Both the position numbers and the translations under genes were made by a program. This document shows, one piece after another, positions 17,375 through 26,223 of a stretch of 64,000 nt of DNA. The DNA comes from Sediminicola luteus (GTDB taxonomy: Bacteria > Bacteroidota > Bacteroidia > Flavobacteriales > Flavobacteriaceae): the NCBI RefSeq assembly GCF_002514735.1, contig NZ_KZ300476.1:186001-250000 (forward strand). Reading direction: 5' to 3'. Positions within the stretch are counted from its first letter, which is position 1. Each line of letters starts with the position of its first letter. A model generated the notes under the pieces. The model was not told the origin of the DNA. It made no database searches and was given only the letters and a program-made list of their open reading frames with translations.

Positions 17375-19642
17375 TTGGTATTGCGATTTTTTCCCTGCTT
17401 TTTATCGGCCTTCCTATTATGGGCCATGTCCTTGACGCCGCTAGTAGCCCAGACCTTTTCCGAATTGGACGAAACCCAACAGCGAAAAATCTTTTCAACG
17501 GCCTATCTATACCTGGCTTCAACCGAGGCCAACCCTGAATTCGATCGGCTTGTACAACAATACCTGCCCCCACTGGCCCTAGAATCGAGTTCGGTATCGG
17601 AATCATACCAGAAGATAAGGGACCTATACCAAGTGGACACCTTGCTTCTGATCGGAAAACCATTAAGACCGCCACATACCAAAACGGGCTTAATCTTTAT
17701 TGGACTAGAGGAAACCGATCAGATAGATTTTTGGAGCGACGCCCAATTAGACCAAGTAAAACTATCGGTCTTACCCCAAGAACCAAGAACCCAAGCATGG
17801 AAAGCATTGATGACCCATTGGAAAAAACGGGGCCGTATGCCCAACTTGATCCCATTTGATCCTGAAAATCCGGAAGCAAGTTTCGAAATCGTTGAAAAAC
17901 TGAACCGTACCCCAAAGGTGGCCGGTTTGGTCCATGAACAAGGGGTCGCAATTTTCGATGTACATTTCAAATATTTTGAAAACAGTACTGTGGGGGGCTA
18001 TTTCTGTCTTCCGATGGATCGGGGTTCGGCCGCACCTGAGCTTATACCCCAAAAAGCAGGCTACTATTTTTCGCCTGACATCGTAAATATCACATTCGAG
18101 AACAAAACGCGCCCAAAGACTTTTGAAGGTTTTAAAATACCCTTGGCCTATGGTCTCTCCCATCGCTTCGGTTTTACAAATAAAGATGATATCCGTGCCC
18201 AAGGTGCCATAAACAATCGTGTGCACTTTACGGAAGACGATAGTTTGGGATTGGTCGGTAATTACGACAAAGGCGCCTATATCGATGCCGGTCTGGAGAG
18301 CCGTTTGGCCCTCCGATCGAGCTTTTCTATTATCGCCCGTATAAAACCCACCCAATACAGTGATCGAAATAGCATTCTTGGCAAGGGCAACAATTTTGTA
18401 CTCAAATTGCATCAAGGCTACCTTACCTTCACGGTCCCGGGGGTAAAAGATTACCAATCCTTTCAATCCCCGATCCCGCTTAACGAATGGAGTCAAGTAG
18501 GTTTGGTCCTCAGTGAATCGAGGCGCGAGATCCGTTTTTTCGTCAACGGTAAACTTACCGAGAGCATAACCCTAAAAGCAGATTTTGAGGGATCTGATTA
18601 CAACCTGATGATGGGTAGCAACCTTTGGGAGGAATACTTTATAGGGCAGATCAAAGACATCTATATTTGGGACCGCGAACTCGACGAATCGGATGTTGGC
18701 GCATTACACTTGCAACCTAACGCATTACAACCAAGCCCAGTAGATAATGGGATTTCCCTTTGGTGGTTACTTTTGTCTTTATTGCCGATTGCCTTGTTTT
18801 ACTTTTTATGGAAACGAAACCGAACGGATATTGTAGCTAAGGCCATCCCTGATTTTACCCTGACCCAAATACACCTGGAGGACAGCCCCAAAAACCACAT
18901 CCGTTTATTTGGTCGCTTCAGTCTTTTCGATCGCGACGGAAATGATATCGCCTCCCGTTTCTCGCCCATGCTCAAACAAATATTCCTTGTGGTACTCTTG
19001 CATAGCGAATCGTCCGGTAAAGGTATTTCTACCAAAAAACTCACCGAGATCATCTGGCCAGGGCTTTCCCCGGCCAAGGCCAAAAATACACGGGGTACCA
19101 ATATTCAAAATCTTAGGCAGCTCTTAATCGATTGCGACCAAATTGAATTGGTTTTTAAAAACAAACTTTGGGTTATGGAAATCGGAGCCCCCTCCCAATG
19201 TGATCTGGCCGAGGTCCGTCGATTGTTCCAAGCCTTTGCCAAGGCTCCGAAGCTATTGCAGAACCGGGATCTTGTGGAAAGAGTGACGGTCTATTTGGCC
19301 CATGGGGTATTTCTCTCCAATGAAACCCTATTTTGGCTTGAGAACCAAAAAGAACATATCGGCAATTGGGTCATTGAAAACGGGCTAAAACTTGCGCAAA
19401 GTCTAAGGCTGGAAACACAAGGGGAGACCTTGTACAAAATCGCGGAAATCATTTATCAGTACGACGATCTTAATGAGGAAGCCCTTCGACTTAAACTACA
19501 GGTATTACATAGCCAGGGCAAGCACAGCATGGCCTTAAAAGTTTACCAAAGCTATTGTAGCCTCTATAAAAGCCTTTATGGCACCGATTACCAAACGCCC
19601 ATGGAGCACCTTTCCCACAAAAACACCTCTAAAAACCTCTAA
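17375..19642 (+). CDS. Membrane-spanning LamG-like sensor / SARP-type transcriptional regulator
   Basis: A 755-residue one-component regulator. Order of parts: signal peptide (1-26, ends LVAQ); a periplasmic region of unknown type (about 27-280); a LamG/concanavalin-like domain (about 285-450, with DAGLESRLALRSSFSIIARI, FFVNGKL and IWDREL); one membrane helix (about 461-481) followed by KRNR; then a SARP/OmpR-type winged helix (about 500-590, LFGRFSLFDRDG, STKKLTEIIWPG, RGTNIQNLRQLL) and a BTAD-like helical tail to 755. No ATG can supply the signal peptide, so the start is TTG at 17375 or 17381. It probably senses a glycan outside and activates the adjacent oxidoreductase operon. Confidence 0.8.
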   Translation: MVLRFFPCFLSAFLLWAMSLTPLVAQTFSELDETQQRKIFSTAYLYLASTEANPEFDRLVQQYLPPLALESSSVSESYQKIRDLYQVDTLLLIGKPLRPPHTKTGLIFIGLEETDQIDFWSDAQLDQVKLSVLPQEPRTQAWKALMTHWKKRGRMPNLIPFDPENPEASFEIVEKLNRTPKVAGLVHEQGVAIFDVHFKYFENSTVGGYFCLPMDRGSAAPELIPQKAGYYFSPDIVNITFENKTRPKTFEGFKIPLAYGLSHRFGFTNKDDIRAQGAINNRVHFTEDDSLGLVGNYDKGAYIDAGLESRLALRSSFSIIARIKPTQYSDRNSILGKGNNFVLKLHQGYLTFTVPGVKDYQSFQSPIPLNEWSQVGLVLSESRREIRFFVNGKLTESITLKADFEGSDYNLMMGSNLWEEYFIGQIKDIYIWDRELDESDVGALHLQPNALQPSPVDNGISLWWLLLSLLPIALFYFLWKRNRTDIVAKAIPDFTLTQIHLEDSPKNHIRLFGRFSLFDRDGNDIASRFSPMLKQIFLVVLLHSESSGKGISTKKLTEIIWPGLSPAKAKNTRGTNIQNLRQLLIDCDQIELVFKNKLWVMEIGAPSQCDLAEVRRLFQAFAKAPKLLQNRDLVERVTVYLAHGVFLSNETLFWLENQKEHIGNWVIENGLKLAQSLRLETQGETLYKIAEIIYQYDDLNEEALRLKLQVLHSQGKHSMALKVYQSYCSLYKSLYGTDYQTPMEHLSHKNTSKNL

Positions 19643-19708
19643 AACAGTATTTTGACAACTAAAACAAATGAAGTCAATTTATGTGTTTTATTGAAAATAT
19701 TTTAGAAC

Positions 19709-19755
19709 TTACCCCATACATTACCCCATAATTTATCCGCCGACTGTTTTATTTG
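19709..19755 (+). promoter_or_regulatory. Direct repeats and -7 box, candidate SARP-type operator
   Basis: TTACCCCATA occurs exactly at 19709-19718 and 19721-19730, period 12, with a weaker third copy (TTATCC) at 19733. The sequence TTTATTTG at 19748-19755 matches the -7 box at 7 of 8 positions. Direct repeats over the -33 region are the way SARP and OmpR-type activators bind, and the regulator gene ends 66 bases upstream. Confidence 0.45.
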
Positions 19756-19794
19756 TATCCCTATTTGCATTACAAACCAAAACAGCATTCCTAT

Positions 19795-21063
19795 ATGAGT
19801 ATCGACAATAAAGGTAGGCGGAGTTTCTTGACCAAATCGGTTGTGGCCGCGGCAGGTATCTCCATTATTCCAAGACATGTTCTAGGCGGGCCCGGATTTT
19901 TGGCCCCAAGTGATCAACTGACCAAGGCCATTATCGGTTGCGGGGGCATTGGCCAGACCCACATCAACAAAGAAGGCACAAGATTATTGGCGATTTGTGA
20001 CGTAGATCGCAACCATTTGGCCAGTACCAGTGCCAAGGTTGGCGCCCAAGTAGAGACCTATACCGATTTTAGGGAGCTGCTACTCAATAAAGATGTCGAT
20101 ATCGTTCATATATGCACACCACCCCATTGGCACGGGCTTATGTCGATCATGGCCGCTGAGGCCGGGAAAGATGTATGGTGCGAAAAACCCATGACGCGTA
20201 CCATAGGTGAAGGAAAACGTGTGATGGAAGCGATGAAGTTACACGGTAAAATGTTCCGTTTAAATACTTGGTTCCGCTTCCGCAGTAATTTCTACGGCTT
20301 GGGCACACCCGTCAAAAAACTAAAAAAGGTAGTAGACAGTGGTGTTCTGGGATGGCCCCTTAAAGTAACTGTTAGCGGTGTCACCGGTTTTAACTGGAAA
20401 TTCTATTGGGTGGGCAAAGAAAACTTGGCGCCCCAACCCGTTCCCCAAGAACTCGATTATAATATGTGGTTGGGCCCGGCCCCCGAAAAACCCTATAACC
20501 CGCATCGGGTACATTCTACCTTTAGGGGCTATTGGGACTATGATGGTGGCGGACTTGGCGATATGGGGCAGCATTATCTAGACCCCGTGCAATATTTCTT
20601 GGGCAAGGACAATACCAGTCCCGTTAAAGTTGAAGTAGATGCCCCACAACAGCATTACGATGCCGTGGGTACTTGGCGTAAAATCACCTATACCTATGCC
20701 GATGGCTGCCAAATAATTCTCGATGGTGCAAATGCCGATAAAAAGGCGGCCTATCTCGAAGGCCCCAACGGAAAAATTTATAACGGTTTTAAATCGACCA
20801 TACCCAATTTAGAAGGATTGATCAATAGCCTTCCGGATCCGGAAGAACAGATTACCTCATTCTCCGAATCGGTTCGTACCCGTAAAAAGTTCGCCCTGAA
20901 TGAAGAAAACGGTCATCGTTCCTGTACCATTGTCAATATGGGGGTAATCGCACTCCGCTTGGGAAGGACCTTGGAGTTTGACCCGGTAAAACAAGAATTC
21001 ATCAATGATGAAGAAGCCAACCGATTGATCGATCAACCTATGCGTACCAGCTGGGCCAACTAA
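19795..21063 (+). CDS. Tat-exported Gfo/Idh/MocA family oxidoreductase
   Basis: Exported NAD(P)-dependent sugar oxidoreductase, 422 residues from the ATG at 19795 (the frame extends to 19753 without a plausible start). The Tat-like signal reads GRRSFLTKSVVAAAG. The Rossmann glycine loop is IIGCGGIGQTH; catalytic Lys in CEKPMTR; the conserved His in MGQHYLDP. It is 11 bases before the HEAT/DUF1080 gene, with which it forms a two-gene operon. A 3-keto-glycoside-forming role is inferred from this pairing. Confidence 0.9.
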   Translation: MSIDNKGRRSFLTKSVVAAAGISIIPRHVLGGPGFLAPSDQLTKAIIGCGGIGQTHINKEGTRLLAICDVDRNHLASTSAKVGAQVETYTDFRELLLNKDVDIVHICTPPHWHGLMSIMAAEAGKDVWCEKPMTRTIGEGKRVMEAMKLHGKMFRLNTWFRFRSNFYGLGTPVKKLKKVVDSGVLGWPLKVTVSGVTGFNWKFYWVGKENLAPQPVPQELDYNMWLGPAPEKPYNPHRVHSTFRGYWDYDGGGLGDMGQHYLDPVQYFLGKDNTSPVKVEVDAPQQHYDAVGTWRKITYTYADGCQIILDGANADKKAAYLEGPNGKIYNGFKSTIPNLEGLINSLPDPEEQITSFSESVRTRKKFALNEENGHRSCTIVNMGVIALRLGRTLEFDPVKQEFINDEEANRLIDQPMRTSWAN

Positions 21064-21074
21064 TTCACTACATC

Positions 21075-24000
21075 ATGAAAAACATACTAAAACAACTTTT
21101 CTTAGTCGGTTTCCTTAGCATCGGATTCGGACTAAATGCACAGATAAACCGAACCTTGGACACCAAAGTAGCCGATATTTTGGCCCAATTCCCGGTATCG
21201 GATGCCAAGCATAACGACCAATTGATGGAGGATATGCTGTCTTTAAACACAGCAGGACTGCAAAAATTCACACAAATGTTGGTGCCTGCCGGTACTGGCG
21301 ACGACGCCGCTGTTCGCTACGCCTTAAATAGCTTGGCCACCTATGTCAGTAAGGTCGATTCACCCAGCAGGGAGCTGGTAGAACAAGCCATACTTCAGGC
21401 TTTAAACACTGTACAAGACCAAGAGATACAATCGTACCTTTTGGGTCGTTTGGCCTTTTGTGGTACCGACAGATCCGTAACCGCGCTAACCCCATTCGCC
21501 AACCACCCAAAACTGTATAAAGATGCGCTGGCGACACTACAATCCATCGGGACCGAAGCTGCCGCAGCCGAAATTTTGAAAGCGGCTGAAAACAGTCCGA
21601 CCGAAACGGCCACCTATTCGGCCGCCTTGGGTGCTCTAAAATACAACAAAGCCCTGCCTTTTATCTCTAAAGAAGCCAACAGTAAGCTGTCCACCCACAG
21701 AAAAGAAGCCCTGGCCGCCTTGGCTCAAATCGCTTCGCCGGATTCCTATGCCTTGCTCAGCGAAAAAGCCCAGCAAGCCAATTACCTTGGGAGTAACGAC
21801 AATGCCACAATAACTTTACTGCACTACGGATACAACCTGAATAAAAAGGGAACAAAATCTTTGGCAAGCACTGTGGGACATGAACTTTTGGAAAATTGTA
21901 CCCAACCCGAACAATTGCATTTTCGTTCGGCGGCACTAGCCATTTTGGCCGAAAGTGAAGGAGCCGATTTTGGAAGAACTTTACTGAAAGAAATCAAAAA
22001 CCCTGACCAAGCCTATCGTGGTGCCGTTTTGGGGATAGCCCAACAGGAACAATTCAAAAACCTGGAAACCAAATGGATAAAGGCTTACAAAAAAGCCGAT
22101 GATGCCACCAAAGCCCAATTATTGGCCTTTTTAGCCGATAGCCAGAACCCCAAGGCCCAGGCCTTGTTGCTGAAAGGATTTGAGAGTAAAAGCGATAATG
22201 TACGTGTTGCCGCGGCCAAAGCCATGGCCTACCAACCCAAAGCGAAGGCGGTCAGCCAATTGCTTGACCAGTTGGAAAAACCACAATCAGATCAGGTTTT
22301 GACCAGTATTCAAGAAAGTTTGGCCCGTACGGCTTCCCAAAAAGAAGGTGGGCTTTTATTAGCAAAACTGAACACCGTTCCGGAGCACAATAAATCGGCC
22401 ATCATTAAAACCTTGGGACAAAAAGAGGTCGCTGCCTCCTTTGACGCCTTGGTCGCCCTGACATCGTCCCCAGACGAATCCGTTCGAGATGCAGCCTATG
22501 ACGCCATAGCTTCCGTAGCAGCTGCCGATGATATCGATTCACTTTTAGCGGTTTTAGATTCCGCAGCCACCGATAAACAGGCCCAACAAACACAAAAGGC
22601 CATTACTGGTTTAATAGCTACTTCCGAAGCTAGTTTAGACGCTAACATCCTTACTGGATATAGAGCCAGTAAAAAACCCGAACGTTATTATCCGTTGTTC
22701 TCTGCCCTGGGAAGCCCAGAAGCCCTTGCAGCGTTGGAAAAGGCTGTTAAGACAACACATAGCTCCCAAGCCCTGGAAGCTTTGGGTAAATGGCAAGGTA
22801 GCGAAGCCCTACCCATACTACTTGAAGCAGCCAAAGCCCAAACTACCCACGACACCGCTTTTTATGGGTACCTAAACCAAGTGGACAAAAGTGGGCTTCC
22901 AGCCGACCAACGCCTTTTACTAGCTAAAAAGGCCATGCCCTTGGCCAAATCAGGTCGGGAGAAGATGCGTGTACTTAAAAGTGTTGAAAGAACCAAGACC
23001 TTTTTGGCTTTGGTATATGCCGGTGAATTCCTTGAAGACAGTGAAATAAACAAAGCGGCTGCTGGGGCCGTAGTTCATATCGCCCTTCCCCAACCCGGCA
23101 AGGAAAACGGACACCAAGGGACGGTGGCTCGTGAACTTTTAGAAAAGAGCAGTGCCCTGTTGACCGGGCCCGACAGTCAATATGTGAAAATCGATATTCG
23201 CGAGTATCTCGAAAATATGTCCAATGAGCAAGGGTTCGTTTCCATTTTCAACGGGAAAGACCTTAGCGGATGGGAAGGTTTGGTTAAAAACCCTATCGCC
23301 CGATCTAAAATGTCGAAACGCCAATTGGCCCGTGAACAAGAAAAAGCCAATGCCCAAATGATGCGAGACTGGTTCGTTAAAGACGGTATAATCGGGTTTA
23401 AAGGTGAAGGATACAACAATATCTGCACGATTAAGGATTATGGTGATTTTGAAATGTTCGTCGATTGGAAGATTACCCATGGTGGCGATAGTGGTATCTA
23501 TTTACGGGGAACCCCTCAAGTGCAGATTTGGGATATTGCCCGTACCGATGTTGGGGCCCAAGTAGGAAGCGGTGGTTTATACAACAATCAAAAAAATGAG
23601 CGTATACCTTTGACCGTGGCAGACAATCCGGTTAATGAATGGAATACCTTTTATATAAAAATGGTTGGCGAACGTGTAACTGTTTACCTCAACGGGGTAT
23701 TGGTAACCGATAATATAGCCCTAGAGAACTACTGGGACCGGAAGCTTCCTATCTTTACCAAAGAGGCCATTGAACTACAGGCCCATGGCGAAGACCTTGG
23801 CTTTAGAAATGTATATGTTCGTGAAATACCCTCAGGTGAAGAATTGTTGACCGAAGCGGAACGAAAAGATGGTTTCACAGCTTTATTCAACGGTTCCGAC
23901 CTGTCGCATTGGATTGGGAACAAAACCGATTATTACGCCGAAAACGGAGTTATTCACGTAAACCCGAAACGTGGCGGACACGGGAACCTATTTTCTGCCG

Positions 24001-24446
24001 AAGAGTACGACAATTTTGTTTTCCGTTTCGACTTTAAACTAACCCCCGGGGCCAATAACGGCTTGGGTATACATGCCCCATTACGTGGAGATGCCGCTTA
24101 TGTGGCCAAGGAACTACAGATTTTAGACAATACCGCGGCCATTTACGCTAATTTAAAGCCCTACCAGTACCATGGCTCTGTCTACGGTATAATTCCGGCC
24201 AAAAGAGGGCATTTAAATCCGGTTGGGGAATGGAACAGTCAAGAGGTAATCGTTAATGACGATACGATAAAAATCACCTTAAACGGAACCGTAATCGTTG
24301 ATGGTAATATAAAAGAGGCTACCAAAAATGGCACCTTGGACGGAAAAGACCATCCTGGATTACAAAGGCATAACGGTCATATTGGCTTTTTGGGCCATGG
24401 TTCTGAACTTTGGCTAAGAAACATACGGGTGAAACGCATAAAATAA
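21075..24446 (+). CDS. Giant HEAT-repeat protein with two C-terminal DUF1080 domains
   Basis: An 1123-residue exported protein. A cleavable signal peptide (about 1-23, ends LNAQ) precedes an alpha-helical HEAT-like repeat array (about 30-690; recurrent DNVRVAAAKAMAYQ-, DESVRDAAYDAIAS-type units). Two DUF1080 domains follow, about 715-915 (FVSIFNGKDLSGW) and 925-1123 (FTALFNGSDLSHW). The first contains an inserted charged helix (residues about 740-760). The HEAT array may scaffold a periplasmic complex, while the DUF1080 domains would act on 3-keto-glycosides. Function is inferred; the operon partner is an exported Gfo/Idh/MocA enzyme. Confidence 0.88.
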   Translation: MKNILKQLFLVGFLSIGFGLNAQINRTLDTKVADILAQFPVSDAKHNDQLMEDMLSLNTAGLQKFTQMLVPAGTGDDAAVRYALNSLATYVSKVDSPSRELVEQAILQALNTVQDQEIQSYLLGRLAFCGTDRSVTALTPFANHPKLYKDALATLQSIGTEAAAAEILKAAENSPTETATYSAALGALKYNKALPFISKEANSKLSTHRKEALAALAQIASPDSYALLSEKAQQANYLGSNDNATITLLHYGYNLNKKGTKSLASTVGHELLENCTQPEQLHFRSAALAILAESEGADFGRTLLKEIKNPDQAYRGAVLGIAQQEQFKNLETKWIKAYKKADDATKAQLLAFLADSQNPKAQALLLKGFESKSDNVRVAAAKAMAYQPKAKAVSQLLDQLEKPQSDQVLTSIQESLARTASQKEGGLLLAKLNTVPEHNKSAIIKTLGQKEVAASFDALVALTSSPDESVRDAAYDAIASVAAADDIDSLLAVLDSAATDKQAQQTQKAITGLIATSEASLDANILTGYRASKKPERYYPLFSALGSPEALAALEKAVKTTHSSQALEALGKWQGSEALPILLEAAKAQTTHDTAFYGYLNQVDKSGLPADQRLLLAKKAMPLAKSGREKMRVLKSVERTKTFLALVYAGEFLEDSEINKAAAGAVVHIALPQPGKENGHQGTVARELLEKSSALLTGPDSQYVKIDIREYLENMSNEQGFVSIFNGKDLSGWEGLVKNPIARSKMSKRQLAREQEKANAQMMRDWFVKDGIIGFKGEGYNNICTIKDYGDFEMFVDWKITHGGDSGIYLRGTPQVQIWDIARTDVGAQVGSGGLYNNQKNERIPLTVADNPVNEWNTFYIKMVGERVTVYLNGVLVTDNIALENYWDRKLPIFTKEAIELQAHGEDLGFRNVYVREIPSGEELLTEAERKDGFTALFNGSDLSHWIGNKTDYYAENGVIHVNPKRGGHGNLFSAEEYDNFVFRFDFKLTPGANNGLGIHAPLRGDAAYVAKELQILDNTAAIYANLKPYQYHGSVYGIIPAKRGHLNPVGEWNSQEVIVNDDTIKITLNGTVIVDGNIKEATKNGTLDGKDHPGLQRHNGHIGFLGHGSELWLRNIRVKRIK

Positions 24447-24478
24447 CCCAAAAGCACCAAACCATTCAACCAAATGGT

Positions 24479-24515
24479 AAAAGGCCGCTCTCCGATTATG
24501 GAAGCGGCCTTTTTG
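24479..24515 (+). terminator. Terminator after the HEAT/DUF1080 gene, possibly bidirectional
   Basis: Perfect 11-bp stem AAAAGGCCGCT / AGCGGCCTTTT with a 13-base loop, then T residues. The complementary strand also ends in TTTT, so it may serve the convergent - strand gene ending at 24635. Confidence 0.85.
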
Positions 24516-24634
24516 TTGACCCGATCAACAGATTAGGGCTTCGCTAGCACCCCTTCGAAACCGTTGCCTGTTTCTAGGTTTTCCTATGGAATAGGTGCCA
24601 ATTCGCCCTTTAACCTAATCAACTACACAAAAAA

Positions 24635-26041
24635 TTAGATCAATCGTTTGGCGCGAGGCTCTAAATCGGTTAATTCGGCAATTCGGATGGGCTCGCCACT
24701 TTCTATACTTTTTCTGGCAGCCACCCCAATTAAAATGGACATGGCCCCATCGCGTACCCCTGCAGCTCTATCAAAGGGATCTTTGGCCCCAGGGTTTTTA
24801 AATATCTTATCGTGCAAACGTTTATCGCCCCCACCATGACCTCCCCGTTCGTAGGGCACTTGAATGGTTTCGTGTTTGTTCCAGATTTTATGTACCACAA
24901 CCGGTTCGTATTTGGCCACTTCCTTGCCACCTTGACTCATTTCCAAGGCATGCAACTCTTCTTGCGACAATACTTCTTTTTGATGGTACGGAATATCTAA
25001 CCAGGCCTCTATCCTACCCTCGGTACCGTTAAAGGCCACACGCCAGCCTTCAAAAGGCGAATAGGTAGTTAAGGAATAATTGACCACCACATTGTTCGCA
25101 TATTTTACTTGGGCCGACATTTTATCGTAAATATTTATCTGATCCCGGAACAAACAATTATCACGTACGTAGCCATCGTGCTTTTCGTTGTTTACATACA
25201 AGGCCATATCGCGTTTGCTTTTGGTAATATCCCAATGAAACTCGCAATTGGCGGTATGGGCACAATCGCGGCAATTGTTACCTCGGAAATCATTGGCGCT
25301 GCCATAGCGTTCCAAATCGCCATAAGCGAATACTTCATACGGATCCGAATCGAGCCACCAGTTCAGCAAATCGAAGTGGTGGGTAGATTTGTGTACCCAT
25401 AATGTGCCGCCCATTTCGCGTTGGCCATGCCATCTTCTAAAATAAGACGCGCCATGATGGGTGTTTAGATACCAATGAAAATCTACCGAGGTTACCTTAC
25501 CGATCGTGCCTTTTTGCAACAACTCCTTTACCTTGGTGTTGTAGGGGCTCCAGCGGTAGTTGAAGCCTACGATTACCTTACGGTCGTATTTACGTTCGGC
25601 ATCCAAAATTTGCTGACATTTTACCTCATCGGTGGTCAACGGCTTTTCGGTAAGCACATCGCAGCCTAATTCGAGACCACGAATAATGTATTCATGATGG
25701 GTGGCATCCGTGGTGGTTACTATGACCAAGTCAGGCTTGTTCTCCCCAATCATGGTGTCAAAATCGGTATAGGTATCACATTTGACCCCCATGTATTTTT
25801 TGGCATAGGCCAAACGCCCCGGATTAATATCGCAGAGTCCTACGAATTCAAGACTATCTGAATAAACCTCTACCAGGCGTTTTCCCCAAAAGGATGTTCC
25901 CCTTACCCCAGTACCCACTAAGGCTACCTTAAGCTTACGCCCCATAAAGGAGAAGCTTAGTGGTGCAGCAGCCTGAACGGCAGTACCGGCGGCCAACATA
26001 GAGATGGCCCCCAAGAATTTTCGTCGCGTTTGTTTTTCCAT
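24635..26041 (-). CDS. Tat-exported Gfo/Idh/MocA oxidoreductase with a cysteine-rich insert
   Basis: 468-residue exported oxidoreductase. The Tat signal is TRRKFLGAISMLAAG; the Rossmann segment KVALVGTGVRG; catalytic Lys in TEKPLTTDE; conserved His in STHHFDLLNWW. Between the two halves lies an insert with CRDCAHTANC and a further Cys in DNCLF, a pattern that could hold a metal or disulfides and is known from a subset of this family. It stands alone downstream of uxaB, separated by 182 bases in which I see no clear signal. Substrate unknown. Confidence 0.9.
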   Translation of the reverse strand: MEKQTRRKFLGAISMLAAGTAVQAAAPLSFSFMGRKLKVALVGTGVRGTSFWGKRLVEVYSDSLEFVGLCDINPGRLAYAKKYMGVKCDTYTDFDTMIGENKPDLVIVTTTDATHHEYIIRGLELGCDVLTEKPLTTDEVKCQQILDAERKYDRKVIVGFNYRWSPYNTKVKELLQKGTIGKVTSVDFHWYLNTHHGASYFRRWHGQREMGGTLWVHKSTHHFDLLNWWLDSDPYEVFAYGDLERYGSANDFRGNNCRDCAHTANCEFHWDITKSKRDMALYVNNEKHDGYVRDNCLFRDQINIYDKMSAQVKYANNVVVNYSLTTYSPFEGWRVAFNGTEGRIEAWLDIPYHQKEVLSQEELHALEMSQGGKEVAKYEPVVVHKIWNKHETIQVPYERGGHGGGDKRLHDKIFKNPGAKDPFDRAAGVRDGAMSILIGVAARKSIESGEPIRIAELTDLEPRAKRLI

Positions 26042-26223
26042 GCTTATATTTTATTGTTATTATTTGAAGCGGTTTAAATTTTTTCTATTTGTTAAGAAAT
26101 TGCGCTTTCGAGCCTGTATTTTGCCTTTTTCTCCTTACGTATCGATGCTATGCAACTCGAAAAAGACTTCATCCAGACTCAAAATCATCAATTTCCACTT
26201 AAATCTTAAAAGTTTAAACCACT

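Noticed and set aside
17771-18496. Long - strand open frame (241 codons) within the LamG-SARP gene
   Set aside because: Antisense to a gene with clear domains; the translation has no recognisable feature.
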